Source: Eubacteriales Family XIII. Incertae Sedis bacterium (GTDB taxonomy: Bacteria; Bacillota; Clostridia; Peptostreptococcales; Anaerovoracaceae). Taken from it: DNA of 41,345 bases. The stretch is from positions 1 through 41,345 of the forward strand of contig JAISLZ010000004.1 of assembly GCA_031277015.1 (NCBI GenBank), given 5' to 3'. The notes below the pieces were generated by a model, which ran no database searches, was not told the DNA's origin, and was given only the letters and a program-made list of their open reading frames with translations. How positions within the stretch are numbered: position 1 is the stretch's first letter; every line of letters begins with the position of its first letter. The position numbers and the translations under genes are program-made. Positions 26,501 to 34,093 of this stretch are shown here, one piece after another.

Positions 26501-28701
26501 ATCATTTCACCTTGCGGATAAGCTACACGCGTTGTCACGCGTGGTTTCGCTGTAAGGTTCAGCGTCAGCTCTACGTTCGCGTTTGGCATGGTGAACTCGA
26601 AATCATTCGCAAGGTTTTTCAGGTCTTGCGATTTGATTATCGCGCCGGTCGACAGATTGATGGCGGACAGCGTCGCGGTAGGCGCGCCGAGCCATGAATT
26701 GTCCGTGCCGATAGCCGATACCGATGCCTTGACCGTGTCGCCTGCCTCCGCGTGTAGCAGACCAGCGTTGGGCATAATAGGCGCGAACGCATCGACCGCA
26801 CCGCTACTCACCTTCACATCAAGGCTGAGGCCGGCGGGGCTGGCCGCTACGATCCGCTTGTTGATGACGTATGTACCGCTGTCATATGCCTTTGCAGAGA
26901 TGGTGAGATAAATAGCTGAAACCTTGTCTGCGTTGTTTCCCGGAACGGTAAATGTATATGTGTCCGTTCCGGAGGACTTAGGTGTTATCGGCAGATCTGC
27001 CAGATCACCGCCGGAATATGTTACTCTGGCATTCAGGGTCGGAGCATAATCTGCATCAAGCCTTTCCAGTGTGACCGTGACTTTATCGCCTACAAGCGCA
27101 TAGAGCGCATGCTCCAAAACCTCGCCCGCAGGGGTGGTCACTGTCACATACTCCTTGACCTTGCCTGGGTTCTCGTTAGACGGGTAAAGCCTCATCGCGT
27201 TCGTGTCGGGCCGCACATATATGCTGATACCGACATATCCGTTCTCCTCCGGGTTTTGCGCGTCAACAAGGATATCCGACGGCACAGTGAATGTATATAT
27301 GCCATTGTTGTCCGGCGTTACCGATATTTCCTTTTCTTCTCGACTGCCGCCTGAAAGGGGTACGATATACCCTACTTTGAGCGTCGAGGTAATTCTTTTA
27401 TCGTTTACTAATTTAGCGGTAAATGAAATCTTGTCTCCTACATTTACGCGGCCTTCCCTGTGCCCATTATTTTCGGTCAACATCATTTCCGTGACCATCG
27501 TAACGCTACTTGGACCTTCTACATCTATGTAGAAAGGATGTGCGCCGGGGCTTGCCGCCATGGCCGCCATCCCGGACTTTGCGACCCCTGACCGCTTGGC
27601 GTATTTCGGTGCGGCTTCAGCAATGTCCGTTTCCGCTGCGCTGTCGGCATCTTCCTTTTCTTTTATGGAGGGCTCGAACTCAATATCCGCTTTTGTGAGG
27701 TCGTAGAATCCGTAGTTCGTATTGAATATGGCTATGGAGCTGCCCTTCGCGGTGTCGTCTGTCCCGGTCGTCGATGCCGCCTTTTCAGTGACCGCTGTAT
27801 CGTCTGACCATATTTCGCTAAAGTGCAGCTTCACCGCGCTGTCAGTTACGGCCGATCCGGTCTGTATCGCGTCGGCACTGAGCCTGCCAATATCCCCAAA
27901 GGTCAAAGAGGCGGGAGCGCTGCCTTTTTCTTCTTTCAACACAAGGAACGCTTTCGCGCCATCCTTATCTTCCGAAACGTAGAGGGATCCCGGTACGGGT
28001 GACAGTTCGGCCTCTGTGGTCAGAAAGACGCCGTCGTCCGTCAGGAGAGGGAGGTCGTCCTTCTTACCGAGCAGGGTGTCTATCAGTATCTCGCCGGATA
28101 TTCCAGACTCTTTTATCCCGAAATATTCCGCGCCATAGCCTACCTTGACGGCGTACGCGTTCTCATGCCCAGTGTCCTCTGTGATCGCCAGGTACTGCGA
28201 GATGACGTAGTCGCCGACCGCGTAGTGTGCGGCGACCATATCCTTCTCGACTACGGGCGGTATGAAGATGGTCCCGTCTCCAGCCGCAAGGTCTCCCTTG
28301 ACATCGCCGAATACGAAGGCTTCGCCGTCTATGATGAACGTACCGTGTGACTCTGGTTTGTCTGGATCGAACTCAGCCGCGGCCGGCAGGACGGTGAAAC
28401 CGCCGTCATCCATGGAAACATAGCAGGCTATATAGTCGTTATGGATGACCTTGTATTCTTTGTCACCAAAGATGTAGGTCTCGTTGCCCTGCACGGTGTT
28501 GCCTTGGCCGGGTTCGGTAGCCGTCTTTCCTAGCGCTTCTAATATCTGCCCAGGCCCTGCCAAGGGACCCTCCGTAGATGTCCCCTTTTTTGCGGATGGC
28601 TCAGGCTCTATCCCCGCCGCAAAAGCGCCGGGTGCCAGGCTGAACAGCATTGCAAGCGTCAGCAGCAGGGCAAGCAGCTTTCTTCCAAACGTTGTTTTCA
28701 T
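20563..28701 (-). CDS. Giant secreted surface protein with Ig-like/InlB repeats and SH3-like C-terminus
   Basis: A 2,712-residue exported protein of unknown function. Signal peptide 1-29 (basic MKTTFGRK, hydrophobic core, cleavage near AFAA). Approximate layout: unique N-terminal region 30-400; repeated beta modules 430-1060 sharing YTFTVP/FTMPDAPV-type endings as in divergent InlB B-repeats; a TIG/IPT-like module near 1195-1330; a long amphipathic beta-rich section near 1445-1865; Fn3/Ig-like modules near 2037-2300 and 2443-2524; a Listeria-Bacteroides (InlB) repeat 2549-2631 with FKGWYTTKKKGG; and a very basic SH3-like domain 2633-2709. No LPXTG motif or SLH domains are present, so attachment is probably through the basic SH3-like end. 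The ATG at 28701 has AAGAGG upstream and is preferred to an in-frame start 120 bp earlier because it begins the signal peptide. Adhesin or substrate-binding role is only inferred. Confidence 0.85.
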   Translation of the reverse strand: MKTTFGRKLLALLLTLAMLFSLAPGAFAAGIEPEPSAKKGTSTEGPLAGPGQILEALGKTATEPGQGNTVQGNETYIFGDKEYKVIHNDYIACYVSMDDGGFTVLPAAAEFDPDKPESHGTFIIDGEAFVFGDVKGDLAAGDGTIFIPPVVEKDMVAAHYAVGDYVISQYLAITEDTGHENAYAVKVGYGAEYFGIKESGISGEILIDTLLGKKDDLPLLTDDGVFLTTEAELSPVPGSLYVSEDKDGAKAFLVLKEEKGSAPASLTFGDIGRLSADAIQTGSAVTDSAVKLHFSEIWSDDTAVTEKAASTTGTDDTAKGSSIAIFNTNYGFYDLTKADIEFEPSIKEKEDADSAAETDIAEAAPKYAKRSGVAKSGMAAMAASPGAHPFYIDVEGPSSVTMVTEMMLTENNGHREGRVNVGDKISFTAKLVNDKRITSTLKVGYIVPLSGGSREEKEISVTPDNNGIYTFTVPSDILVDAQNPEENGYVGISIYVRPDTNAMRLYPSNENPGKVKEYVTVTTPAGEVLEHALYALVGDKVTVTLERLDADYAPTLNARVTYSGGDLADLPITPKSSGTDTYTFTVPGNNADKVSAIYLTISAKAYDSGTYVINKRIVAASPAGLSLDVKVSSGAVDAFAPIMPNAGLLHAEAGDTVKASVSAIGTDNSWLGAPTATLSAINLSTGAIIKSQDLKNLANDFEFTMPNANVELTLNLTAKPRVTTRVAYPQGEMIQGSGATLTASPISDSGEVTLNINLFGNGYQLNGKNEHTDGSVNSYLKVYKYNGSTLEEINFPSLAPIAYQQSYTYTTTEDIVAELVLEKTPSSPAMHTISTMPFVGEGETVYDISYWISKGTDHSVNSANDTFKKGALDEAGKTMKAATGSDIMFYASPKQLNSEWNVKRVYVIVGEGDDAIEYVYGYDNSNPFIEKIGDAYTFTMPDAPVTIGVEAQKAQGQIVTETFVEIDGKEQPYDARQDGVGNLQAYKLKAGGTGTPNFSAAGNMEKAGTAGIGDMVYIAAYPMWGGRLRSITVDQEGYATTPLMANGYDQNLSADLYSFQAVRGMTYKVKAVYTTDDIAKVKINGSEDDRILTVIGGRERSMMFSRIYNQTSGKRYTASAIIELKTSDLLSRDMFYTLEVGDNSSYYRPGDIDLKLIESQSGYSRYELTVSPAADIPQGGRPDINIKVVAADHRARPVIETMAPNHTNRSKFDHIIITGKNLQKFKDRTYTPEATLFKTENADQLLTEGIGYAVDLTKLEVNAAGSEAKLYVKRPGVITSPKNAGDPMPEFKAGEYYYLNAGWYWGIAPLTEYDEKWTEWPISDMPINFKSNAGFCYAGIGKVKGPNHYWITVGETLEDVKGDDRFEDMLVTFECKDGFKFRNEGGKIVIYINNGTNPVLVNGTLTLERILERVDYVPFITQTGNSVLVEAPMKLVAKGTTLFSPIGSMGKMNMELNQGTKYSSKAGSANPPTFVPQGVITMDVFGMNGFTAEYTSIKMYPTTVQLAGGLQLQVPGLNMPIAGMNIKNLQFNLNGSSAGFDGIEADGKVDAGFGIIAINGYANVNTFKKYYSFGGALETPVFEANGHLELIESKRFHIPMLEEFHIQASASKGIPLVPPVTVGYIIGLEGGLSGLSSTLDYDPTDSAKPLIPPLKFSAGAKFQLLELFEFWVELTVGPVYYKQSIHDAYVNIGPINLQLFEEFSTEVGATDFWRGNKNKVAYEFNSRLRVNLLKGIVSDVFIATGDLKVGASIDHPAYWISDKDTYANVLALLNAINAEFYAAGSLRGLLQIPQVTFLGVDYGPYKVASVGAWFDMNIPLSERIKASSFRAGAELGFGPLDVAVEYDFIQPWNPPNFDISLFSAGTDGKTVADYALYSETFGDKKTGGKIVIGEGIRVAADSFGEVKEQPVPKNTGALRTMATQSAAADPSEDADISVYGDVGGSIHTINVPDNDDESYWIQAASLVAGAEDMNLTLYGPSGAPVAIRPVPMGVESTAEQAEASYNALRAGDGSGLMVRVDGPGEYKLTSNGEFRSWVMEADAKPEITESKLTENNAKLSFTAENLESAKNYRYKVILEKKDAYNEESEDSVLLDEGDVTGYATTFSNTLTLSDYGLNDKLESGKYIPTVLLYEVTTADDRELISTGRIYTPIDVANTKASIIAPGALNDLAVTAAGNESINLKFTGATAAAGFGQVKDDDNFSTNESANQAKWSPAYYMVNLYDETGKLATRAVDDNSGQMETPLSFTITENQKKADGKFDVLLSGIPGGHTYSMKVTPIFTSEYQMNMKNVLPSGAVSKALVSVDEGYQNDRLELQQQGVPVTRNIAVPIADPPQLTIEPFRGAKDTVNGTTTYYLLEGSYLDINVDQPADITVRKYSAAARDPALKAAVNAKTLQLKETDFIDKAGEIMTNGLFAITAKNAAGDTMTELVNIVIDKVAPFLLVDDLNSSQRKTSDGNYAITGSTEPGAEVMSSAGHRVTSGADGRFTLNGAISGDREDVFISTSDLAGNTVTESVTIIRSLESDVPNEGGKKDATKKPPKVAVKTVNVKFSANGGTLIVKKKGKRVKVKSITKKLTIGKKFGSLPAASRKGMYKFKGWYTTKKKGGKRITKNTVVKYKKTTTLYARWFVRYGKLKKGVSALNIRSLSMARSAIKGYVRKSVKFRITKKINRKGNANDWYKITYKKKSGKKVTGYVNARYVKAYWTNPAA

Positions 28702-28838
28702 TTTACACCTCTTAACATACACGTATCGGACAGGCAGACGGGCATTGCGTTTCATGGTAGCACGCGCTATCTGTCCAATAAAAAGAAAATAAACGTTCCA
28801 CGGCCGGCGGAGGCGCGGCAAATAACTGCATCAATAAG

Positions 28839-28854
28839 GGGAAACGTATTTCCC
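28839..28854. promoter_or_regulatory. Inverted repeat upstream of the giant gene
   Basis: GGGAAA-CGTA-TTTCCC lies in the 254-bp gap between the response regulator and the giant gene, 138 bp before the latter's start. A candidate operator or small hairpin; no confident promoter pair was found in the gap. Its use by the neighbouring response regulator is a guess. Confidence 0.3.
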
Positions 28855-28924
28855 TACTATATGATTGTAAATCGTTGTCCTGTGGAAAGCCGGAAAGGTT
28901 TCGTAATTTTAATCTTTGGGGAAG

Positions 28925-28949
28925 CCTGCTGCGGGTGCCCGTCAGCAGG
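28925..28949 (-). terminator. Hairpin after the response regulator gene
   Basis: Seven-bp outer stem CCTGCTG/CAGCAGG plus an inner CGGG/CCCG, six bases beyond the stop codon on the minus strand. It is followed by CTTCCCC rather than a T-run, so termination strength is doubtful and read-through into the giant gene is possible. Confidence 0.4.
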
Positions 28950-28955
28950 AAAACA

Positions 28956-29618
28956 TTACGCGCGTTCGAAGGTGTAGCCTTCGCCGTAGACGGCGCTGAT
29001 GGTGTAGCCGCTGCCTTCCATTTTCTTGCGCAGTTTAGATACGGTGACTTTGACGGAGTTGTCGCCTACCATGGGCCTGCGCCACGCCTTCTCGTAGAGG
29101 TACTCCGCGCTCATGACGCGATCTTCGTTCTGAGCGAAAAGCAGGAGCAGGGCAAATTCCTTCTGCGTCAGGAGCATGTCGCGGCCACATATAAAGGCTT
29201 GGTCCGCAACGACGTCGAGGGTCAGGGCCCCTTTTTCTATGATGTCCGGCATCTGTTCCACGTTGCGGAACATGGCTTCTACGCGCGCGAGCAGCACGCT
29301 GTAGTCGAATGGCTTGGAAAGATAGTCGTTTGCGCCGAGCGAAAGGCCGCGTGAGACGTCCTGCGGCTCGCCCCAGGCGGTGAGCATGATAATGGGTATC
29401 TTGTCGCCGCTATTCCTCAGGTTTTCGAGCAGTTCCAGCCCGTTGCCGTCGGGGAGCATGATGTCGAGGACTATGGCGTCCACTGCTTCTTCCGATAGGC
29501 GCGCCCGGGCCTCGGCGAGGTTTGTGGCGGTGAGTGCGCGATAGCCACTGTCTTCAAGGGCGCCACGATTGTTCCTCAGGATGGTCCTGTCATCTTCGAC
29601 GCAGAGGATGGTTCTCAT
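28956..29618 (-). CDS. OmpR/PhoB-family response regulator
   Basis: DNA-binding response regulator of 220 residues. Receiver domain 1-120: acidic pair Glu8-Asp9-Asp10, phospho-acceptor Asp52 (VLDIMLPDGNG), switch Thr79 (MLTA), conserved Lys in LSKPF. C-terminal winged helix about 130-218 with LTQKEFALLLLFAQN and the recognition helix region VKVTVSKLRKKM, ending YGEGYTFE. The ATG overlaps the end of the kinase gene by 4 bp, so the two are translated together. Targets are unknown; the giant secreted protein gene lies directly downstream on the same strand and is an obvious candidate. Confidence 0.95.
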   Translation of the reverse strand: MRTILCVEDDRTILRNNRGALEDSGYRALTATNLAEARARLSEEAVDAIVLDIMLPDGNGLELLENLRNSGDKIPIIMLTAWGEPQDVSRGLSLGANDYLSKPFDYSVLLARVEAMFRNVEQMPDIIEKGALTLDVVADQAFICGRDMLLTQKEFALLLLFAQNEDRVMSAEYLYEKAWRRPMVGDNSVKVTVSKLRKKMEGSGYTISAVYGEGYTFERA

Positions 29619-31297
29619 GGGGCATCACCTGCCTTAGGTGGATTGGCGCCTTTCGCGTTATGCGTATCGTCCGCCTCCGCGTCCCGCGGCTCTCCCTGCG
29701 GGTCGTCCTGCGGAGGGCTACTCGCCGCAATCTCCTTGATATTTTGCACGGCGCCTTCGTATTCATTACTCAAAGCCTCGTTGATCATACCCGCCATTTT
29801 CATGATGTCCTCCTGTGAGGATACGAGCAGGCCCCCGGCTTCCTCCGGCCGCATGTTCGCCATTTGGACGTTCGTAGATACCCTCGTGAGCGGGGTCAGG
29901 AGGTCGTGCGCCATGCCGTGGTAGAAGGCGGTACGGGATGTCAGTTCCTCCGCTTTGCGCCGCGCTTCGGTGTAGCTCTCCGAGAGTATGACGCACTGGG
30001 AAAGCACGAGGAAGATGTTGGACACGATGCCGGGCACGTAGTAGATGTCCAGCAGTATGATCTTGGTCAGCACGGGCCAGACGATGAATACCGCCATCGC
30101 TATCACAAAAAGTTTCATGTTCGGGCCGGTGCGAAAGGCCGGTGAGCGTACGGCGAGGACGATAACGATGGCGAACGAGATAAAACAAAAGTAGAGATAC
30201 CAAAGCATGCCCGCCGCGATCGGCAGGAAGAACGGCAGTATGGATGCGGGCAGTACGGAGGCGGACAGGATAGCAATGATGAGCGCGCCTCTTTTGCCCT
30301 TGCTGAACCTGATGCCAAACACCGCAAGAGTGAACAGCACGAGGGCCGCGCTTTCCCACCCGAATATAGCGAGGTATATGCGCGACAGGGGGTCGTCCAG
30401 GCCGTCCGGCGCAAAATACTGGACGAGACTGTTCGTCTCCATCAAGAGCCTTGCCACAACAAGCATACAGTTCACCGCAAATATCAGATATACCGGCTCT
30501 CTGCGCCTCGAGAAAAACAGCATCAGATGATAGAGGCCCATCATGAAAACCATGCCGAGCGCGAATGTGAGCAGGATGCGGCGCAGCATGGCGTCCTTCA
30601 TCAATATACCCGGGCGGCCGATTTCCATGCCGTACATGATGCCGTAGCCCGTGGCCATAAAGCTCGACACCTGCACGACTATTTCCGCTTTGCCGCCTGT
30701 CGGCGCAAATTCCACGAAATCGTTCCGCACGGAAGTCTCCATTCCCTGCTGTGTTTTGCCTACCTTGCCCGCCGCAAATACCTTCCGTCCATCTATCCAG
30801 ACGATGGAAGCGTCGATGATCTCCGGGACGCGGAGCATCAGGGCAGGCTCGTCCGTGAGGACCGTGAGCCTGTAGGTGGCATAGCCGGACGCCGGATAGC
30901 CTTCTTCATCCCACGAGGCAGGTACGGTTATCAGCGCTTTGCCTTCCGGCTCCCCTGCCGCGAAATCACCGGGGGTATAGAGCTTTTCGTAGTAAAATTC
31001 CCATTTGCCTTCGAGGGCGTAGGCGTTTGACGCAAAATCCGCCTCGCGCAGATCGAGCGTGCCGTCCTTCGCGGGCCCCGCGCTCTCATAGCGCGGTACG
31101 GATATGGACCAGAACGCCGCGACGCAGATAGCCAGCAGTGTAAGCAGCGTGACTATGAAACGGAAAGCTGATTTTGGTTGCCGTAAACCGGAAGCTCGCT
31201 GAGGCCCCCCGTTTGAGGATGTATGCGAATCTGTGAGTGTGGGCGCCATCTCTCCTGTACCCCTACGCTTGACCTCTGCCATACGCCCCGAATCCAT
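29615..31297 (-). CDS. DISM/7TM sensor protein with DHp helix but no ATPase domain
   Basis: Sensor partner of the response regulator, 560 residues. A first membrane helix (about 46-66) is followed by an extracellular jelly-roll-like sensor (about 80-230; GKWEFYYEKLYTP, ITVPASWDEEGYPASGYATYRL) typical of 7TMR-DISM proteins, then about seven membrane helices (238-437). A cytoplasmic helix with the H-box FYHGMAHDLLTPLT places the phospho-acceptor at His464. After the second DHp helix (to about 510) the protein runs into a polar, Pro/Asp-rich tail and stops; N, G1 and G2 boxes of the HATPase domain are absent, and the regulator gene begins at once, leaving no room for them. It therefore cannot phosphorylate itself unless another kinase supplies ATPase activity; a phosphatase or docking role is possible. 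Start is uncertain: Met6 (31282) and Met17 (31249) are alternatives, but the promoter at 31355-31383 allows the longest form. Confidence 0.85.
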   Translation of the reverse strand: MDSGRMAEVKRRGTGEMAPTLTDSHTSSNGGPQRASGLRQPKSAFRFIVTLLTLLAICVAAFWSISVPRYESAGPAKDGTLDLREADFASNAYALEGKWEFYYEKLYTPGDFAAGEPEGKALITVPASWDEEGYPASGYATYRLTVLTDEPALMLRVPEIIDASIVWIDGRKVFAAGKVGKTQQGMETSVRNDFVEFAPTGGKAEIVVQVSSFMATGYGIMYGMEIGRPGILMKDAMLRRILLTFALGMVFMMGLYHLMLFFSRRREPVYLIFAVNCMLVVARLLMETNSLVQYFAPDGLDDPLSRIYLAIFGWESAALVLFTLAVFGIRFSKGKRGALIIAILSASVLPASILPFFLPIAAGMLWYLYFCFISFAIVIVLAVRSPAFRTGPNMKLFVIAMAVFIVWPVLTKIILLDIYYVPGIVSNIFLVLSQCVILSESYTEARRKAEELTSRTAFYHGMAHDLLTPLTRVSTNVQMANMRPEEAGGLLVSSQEDIMKMAGMINEALSNEYEGAVQNIKEIAASSPPQDDPQGEPRDAEADDTHNAKGANPPKAGDAP

Positions 31298-31354
31298 CCG
31301 TGAATCCGGTGTCCATATTACAGGCGGCTAATTATGGTGCGTTTTCCTGGCAAT

Positions 31355-31383
31355 ATTGTATTGGCTGGCGCACACTCTGTCAA
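31355..31383 (-). promoter_or_regulatory. Sigma-70-type promoter for the two-component genes
   Basis: Read on the minus strand: TTGACA (31383-31378), 17-bp spacer, TACAAT (31360-31355). Both boxes and spacing are near ideal. Expected start near 31348, about 50 nt before the longest kinase reading frame. Confidence 0.75.
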
Positions 31384-31551
31384 ATAGCGGAGAGGACGTA
31401 TGCCTGACGGGCATAAGGCCGCCATACGCTTTGGCAACAGCAAATAGAATATGGTAGAAAATATAGAAAAAAACCTGCCGTATTTTTTCAAAAGAGATCA
31501 CTACATTTTTAAAATAAATTCGCTACATCAACCGATTACATCGTTCACGGT

Positions 31552-31580
31552 TTGACACGCGACGCAAATACGGTGATAAT
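31552..31580 (+). promoter_or_regulatory. Sigma-70-type promoter for nadABC
   Basis: TTGACA (31552-31557), 17-bp spacer, GATAAT (31575-31580). Transcription would begin near 31587, giving a leader of about 34 nt before nadA. Confidence 0.75.
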
Positions 31581-31620
31581 ATACAAAAGCTAAAAACGTG
31601 GGCGGCAGGATATTGCGCAA

Positions 31621-32517
31621 ATGATTCAGGACAGGATAGCAGAGCTTAAAAAGCGGAAGAACGCGGTGATACTGGCGCACTTTTACCAGATGCCCGAGAT
31701 TCAGGATATCGCCGACTTTGTGGGCGATTCTTTGGAGCTCAGTAGGCGAGCGCGTGATGTGGACGCGGATGTCATTGTTTTCTGTGGCGTGTGGTTCATG
31801 GCGGGGAGCGCGAAGCTGCTAAGCCCGTCGAAGATCGTCATGATAGCGAACGGGGAGGCGGGTTGCCCCATGGCTGACATGGCGACCGCGGGGGATGTCG
31901 CGCGTCTGCGCGAGATGCACCCGAAAGCGGCGGTCGTCACCTATGTCAACTCGAGCGTCGAGGTGAAGGCGGTGAGTGATATTTGCTGTACTTCCTCAAA
32001 CGCGGTCAGGATCGTAGAGTCACTGCCTAACGCGGAGATCATCTTTGTACCTGACAGGAATCTCGGAAGCTATGTAGCAAGATTCACTGATAAAAAAATC
32101 ATCACCTTCAATGGCTACTGCCCTACGCACCATAGGGTCTTTATCGAACATGTGGACGCGGCGCGGCGGGCCCAGCCGAACGCCGAGCTGCTCGTACACC
32201 CCGAGTGTGTCCGCGAAGTCGTGGACGCGGCGGATTTCGTCGGCAGTACGGCGCAGATCATCGCCTACGCGGGCGCTTCCAGCGGCAAAGAGTTCATCAT
32301 CGGCACGGAGGAGGGGGTCCTGCACCCGTTGAAACGGCAAAATCCGGACAAGAGATTCTACATGCTGTCCGACCGCCTCATCTGCCCCAACATGAAAAAG
32401 ACGTCTCTCGAGGATGTGGTAGCCTGCCTTGAGGAAGGGGTCGGCGCGATTGAGATTGACCCCGGCACAGCGGACGCCGCGGCGACAAGCCTGTTCAGGA
32501 TGCTGGAAGTCAAATAA
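31621..32517 (+). CDS. nadA: Quinolinate synthase
   Basis: [4Fe-4S] enzyme that condenses iminoaspartate with dihydroxyacetone phosphate to quinolinate in de novo NAD synthesis. 298 residues, the short form typical of Thermotoga/Clostridia type enzymes. Likely cluster ligands are Cys82 (EAGCPMAD), Cys167 (NGYCPTH) and Cys255 (LICPNMK); His193 and Glu195 in VHPEC match catalytic residues. LAHFYQ near the N-terminus and GSTAQI further on are family motifs. It is the first gene of a nadA-nadB-nadC operon with its own strong promoter; nadB follows after 13 bp. Confidence 0.97.
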   Translation: MIQDRIAELKKRKNAVILAHFYQMPEIQDIADFVGDSLELSRRARDVDADVIVFCGVWFMAGSAKLLSPSKIVMIANGEAGCPMADMATAGDVARLREMHPKAAVVTYVNSSVEVKAVSDICCTSSNAVRIVESLPNAEIIFVPDRNLGSYVARFTDKKIITFNGYCPTHHRVFIEHVDAARRAQPNAELLVHPECVREVVDAADFVGSTAQIIAYAGASSGKEFIIGTEEGVLHPLKRQNPDKRFYMLSDRLICPNMKKTSLEDVVACLEEGVGAIEIDPGTADAAATSLFRMLEVK

Positions 32518-32530
32518 GAGGAAGGCGGGC

Positions 32531-34093
32531 ATGGTGAGGAAATACGCCTTTTGCGGAGATTTGAGAGAGATTGGCACGCGTGACTACGATGTGGTGATCG
32601 CGGGTTCGGGTGCGGCGGGGCTATACTGCGCGTTGAATCTGGATCCGGACCTGAAGTGCGCCGTGCTAAACAAGCTGGGCGCGGAAGAATCCAATTCCAT
32701 GTACGCCCAGGGCGGGATCGCGTCGGTCACGCTAGGCGGTGACAGTTGGCAGAGTCACCTTGCCGATACTCTTGAGGCGGGCGCCGGACTGTGTGACGAA
32801 AAAGCTGTGGAAATACTGGTCAGGGAAGGACCGGGTGATATCCGAACGCTGATAGAGCTTGGCGTGCCGTTTGACAGGGGCGAAAAAGGCGACCTCTCAG
32901 CTTCTACCGAAGGGGCTCACAGCCACAGCCGTATACTGCACTGTGGCGGCGATGCGACGGGGCGCCACATCACAAAGACCCTTTACGAGAATGCTCTGTC
33001 CAGGGAGAATATCGAATTTTTGGAATATGTCACGCTGGTCGACGTGCTGACAGATGAGGAGGGCCATGTCACAGGCGCGGTCGCGCTGAATGACAGCGGC
33101 GGGTACATCCTACTGCGTTCGCGGCACGTCGTGATAGCGTCGGGCGGCATAGGCAGGATATACAGGAACAGCACGAACGCAGGGAGTGCCACGGGCGACG
33201 GCATAGCGGCCGCCATGCGCGCGGGCGCAAAGACGGGCCATATGGAGTTCGTCCAGTTCCACCCGACGGCTCTCATACACCCGGACGGCAATATGCGTTT
33301 TTTTCTCATCTCGGAGGCGTTGAGGGGGGAGGGGGCGATACTGCGCAACCGCAGATGGGAGCCCTTCATGCAGGGCGTGCACCCGCTTTCGGACCTCGCT
33401 CCTAGGGACGTCGTGTCCAGGGCGATAGTGGCCGAAATGATGAAGGACGACCTGCCCAACGTCTATCTCGATATCACGTCAAAGCCGCGTGAGTTCCTAC
33501 GCAGGCGCTTCCCCGTCATATACGGCGAGTGCATGGGGCGCGGGATCGACATCGCGGTCGACTGGATTCCGGTCGTGCCGGTCCAGCACTATTTTATGGG
33601 CGGTATAGGGACGGACGAAAACGCCATGAGCAGCGTGGACGGGCTGTACGCCTGCGGCGAATCCGCATGCACGGGCGTCCACGGCGCGAACAGGCTCGCG
33701 AGCAATTCCCTGCTAGAGTGCCTCGTATTCGGGCGGCGCTGCGCTGACTATATAGGCGGCATCTCATTTGGCGGCGCGAAGGCGGCAGAAATGCTTGCCT
33801 ACAATGCGAGGCCGCCGGGCCGGCTAGACTTCGAGACCATCCGCTCTCGTATACGGGGCAACATGACGAAGAAGGGCGGCATCATAAGGGAAGCCGCCGG
33901 GATGAATGAAGCCGCGGCGGAGATCGAGAACTTTTGCAGGGAACTGGAAGTGATTGCGCTGGCCGGTCGCATGGAGATCGAAACGCTGAATATGGCGTCC
34001 GTGGCGCTTGCCGTCCTAGTGGCTGCGCGTGCAAGGACGGAGAGTGTGGGCGCGCACTACCGCGGTGACGCGCTGGATAAGGAAATGCCATGA
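32531..34093 (+). CDS. nadB: L-aspartate oxidase
   Basis: FAD enzyme oxidising L-aspartate to iminoaspartate, which NadA uses directly. 520 residues: FAD-binding GSGAAGLYCAL near residue 25-35, SMYAQGGIA, substrate-loop AHSHSRILHCGGDATGRH, HPTAL, RGEGAILRN, QHYFMGGIGTD and ACTGVHGANRLASNSLLECLVFG, then the helical C-terminal domain. In anaerobes the electron acceptor is likely fumarate rather than oxygen. The ATG at 32531 is chosen over a start 102 bp upstream (which would lie within nadA) because GAGGAAGG precedes it and the FAD motif is at the normal distance. It overlaps nadC by 4 bp. Confidence 0.96.
   Translation: MVRKYAFCGDLREIGTRDYDVVIAGSGAAGLYCALNLDPDLKCAVLNKLGAEESNSMYAQGGIASVTLGGDSWQSHLADTLEAGAGLCDEKAVEILVREGPGDIRTLIELGVPFDRGEKGDLSASTEGAHSHSRILHCGGDATGRHITKTLYENALSRENIEFLEYVTLVDVLTDEEGHVTGAVALNDSGGYILLRSRHVVIASGGIGRIYRNSTNAGSATGDGIAAAMRAGAKTGHMEFVQFHPTALIHPDGNMRFFLISEALRGEGAILRNRRWEPFMQGVHPLSDLAPRDVVSRAIVAEMMKDDLPNVYLDITSKPREFLRRRFPVIYGECMGRGIDIAVDWIPVVPVQHYFMGGIGTDENAMSSVDGLYACGESACTGVHGANRLASNSLLECLVFGRRCADYIGGISFGGAKAAEMLAYNARPPGRLDFETIRSRIRGNMTKKGGIIREAAGMNEAAAEIENFCRELEVIALAGRMEIETLNMASVALAVLVAARARTESVGAHYRGDALDKEMP

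Larger units (their letters stand above)
31298..31620. other. Divergent intergenic region between kinase and nadA
   Basis: 323 bp without a gene. It holds back-to-back promoters for the kinase (minus) and nadA (plus), a small hairpin-forming TATGCC/GGCATA pair near 31399-31415, and an AT-rich middle part (31440-31530). No recognisable NiaR or NrtR operator was identified by eye. Confidence 0.6.
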
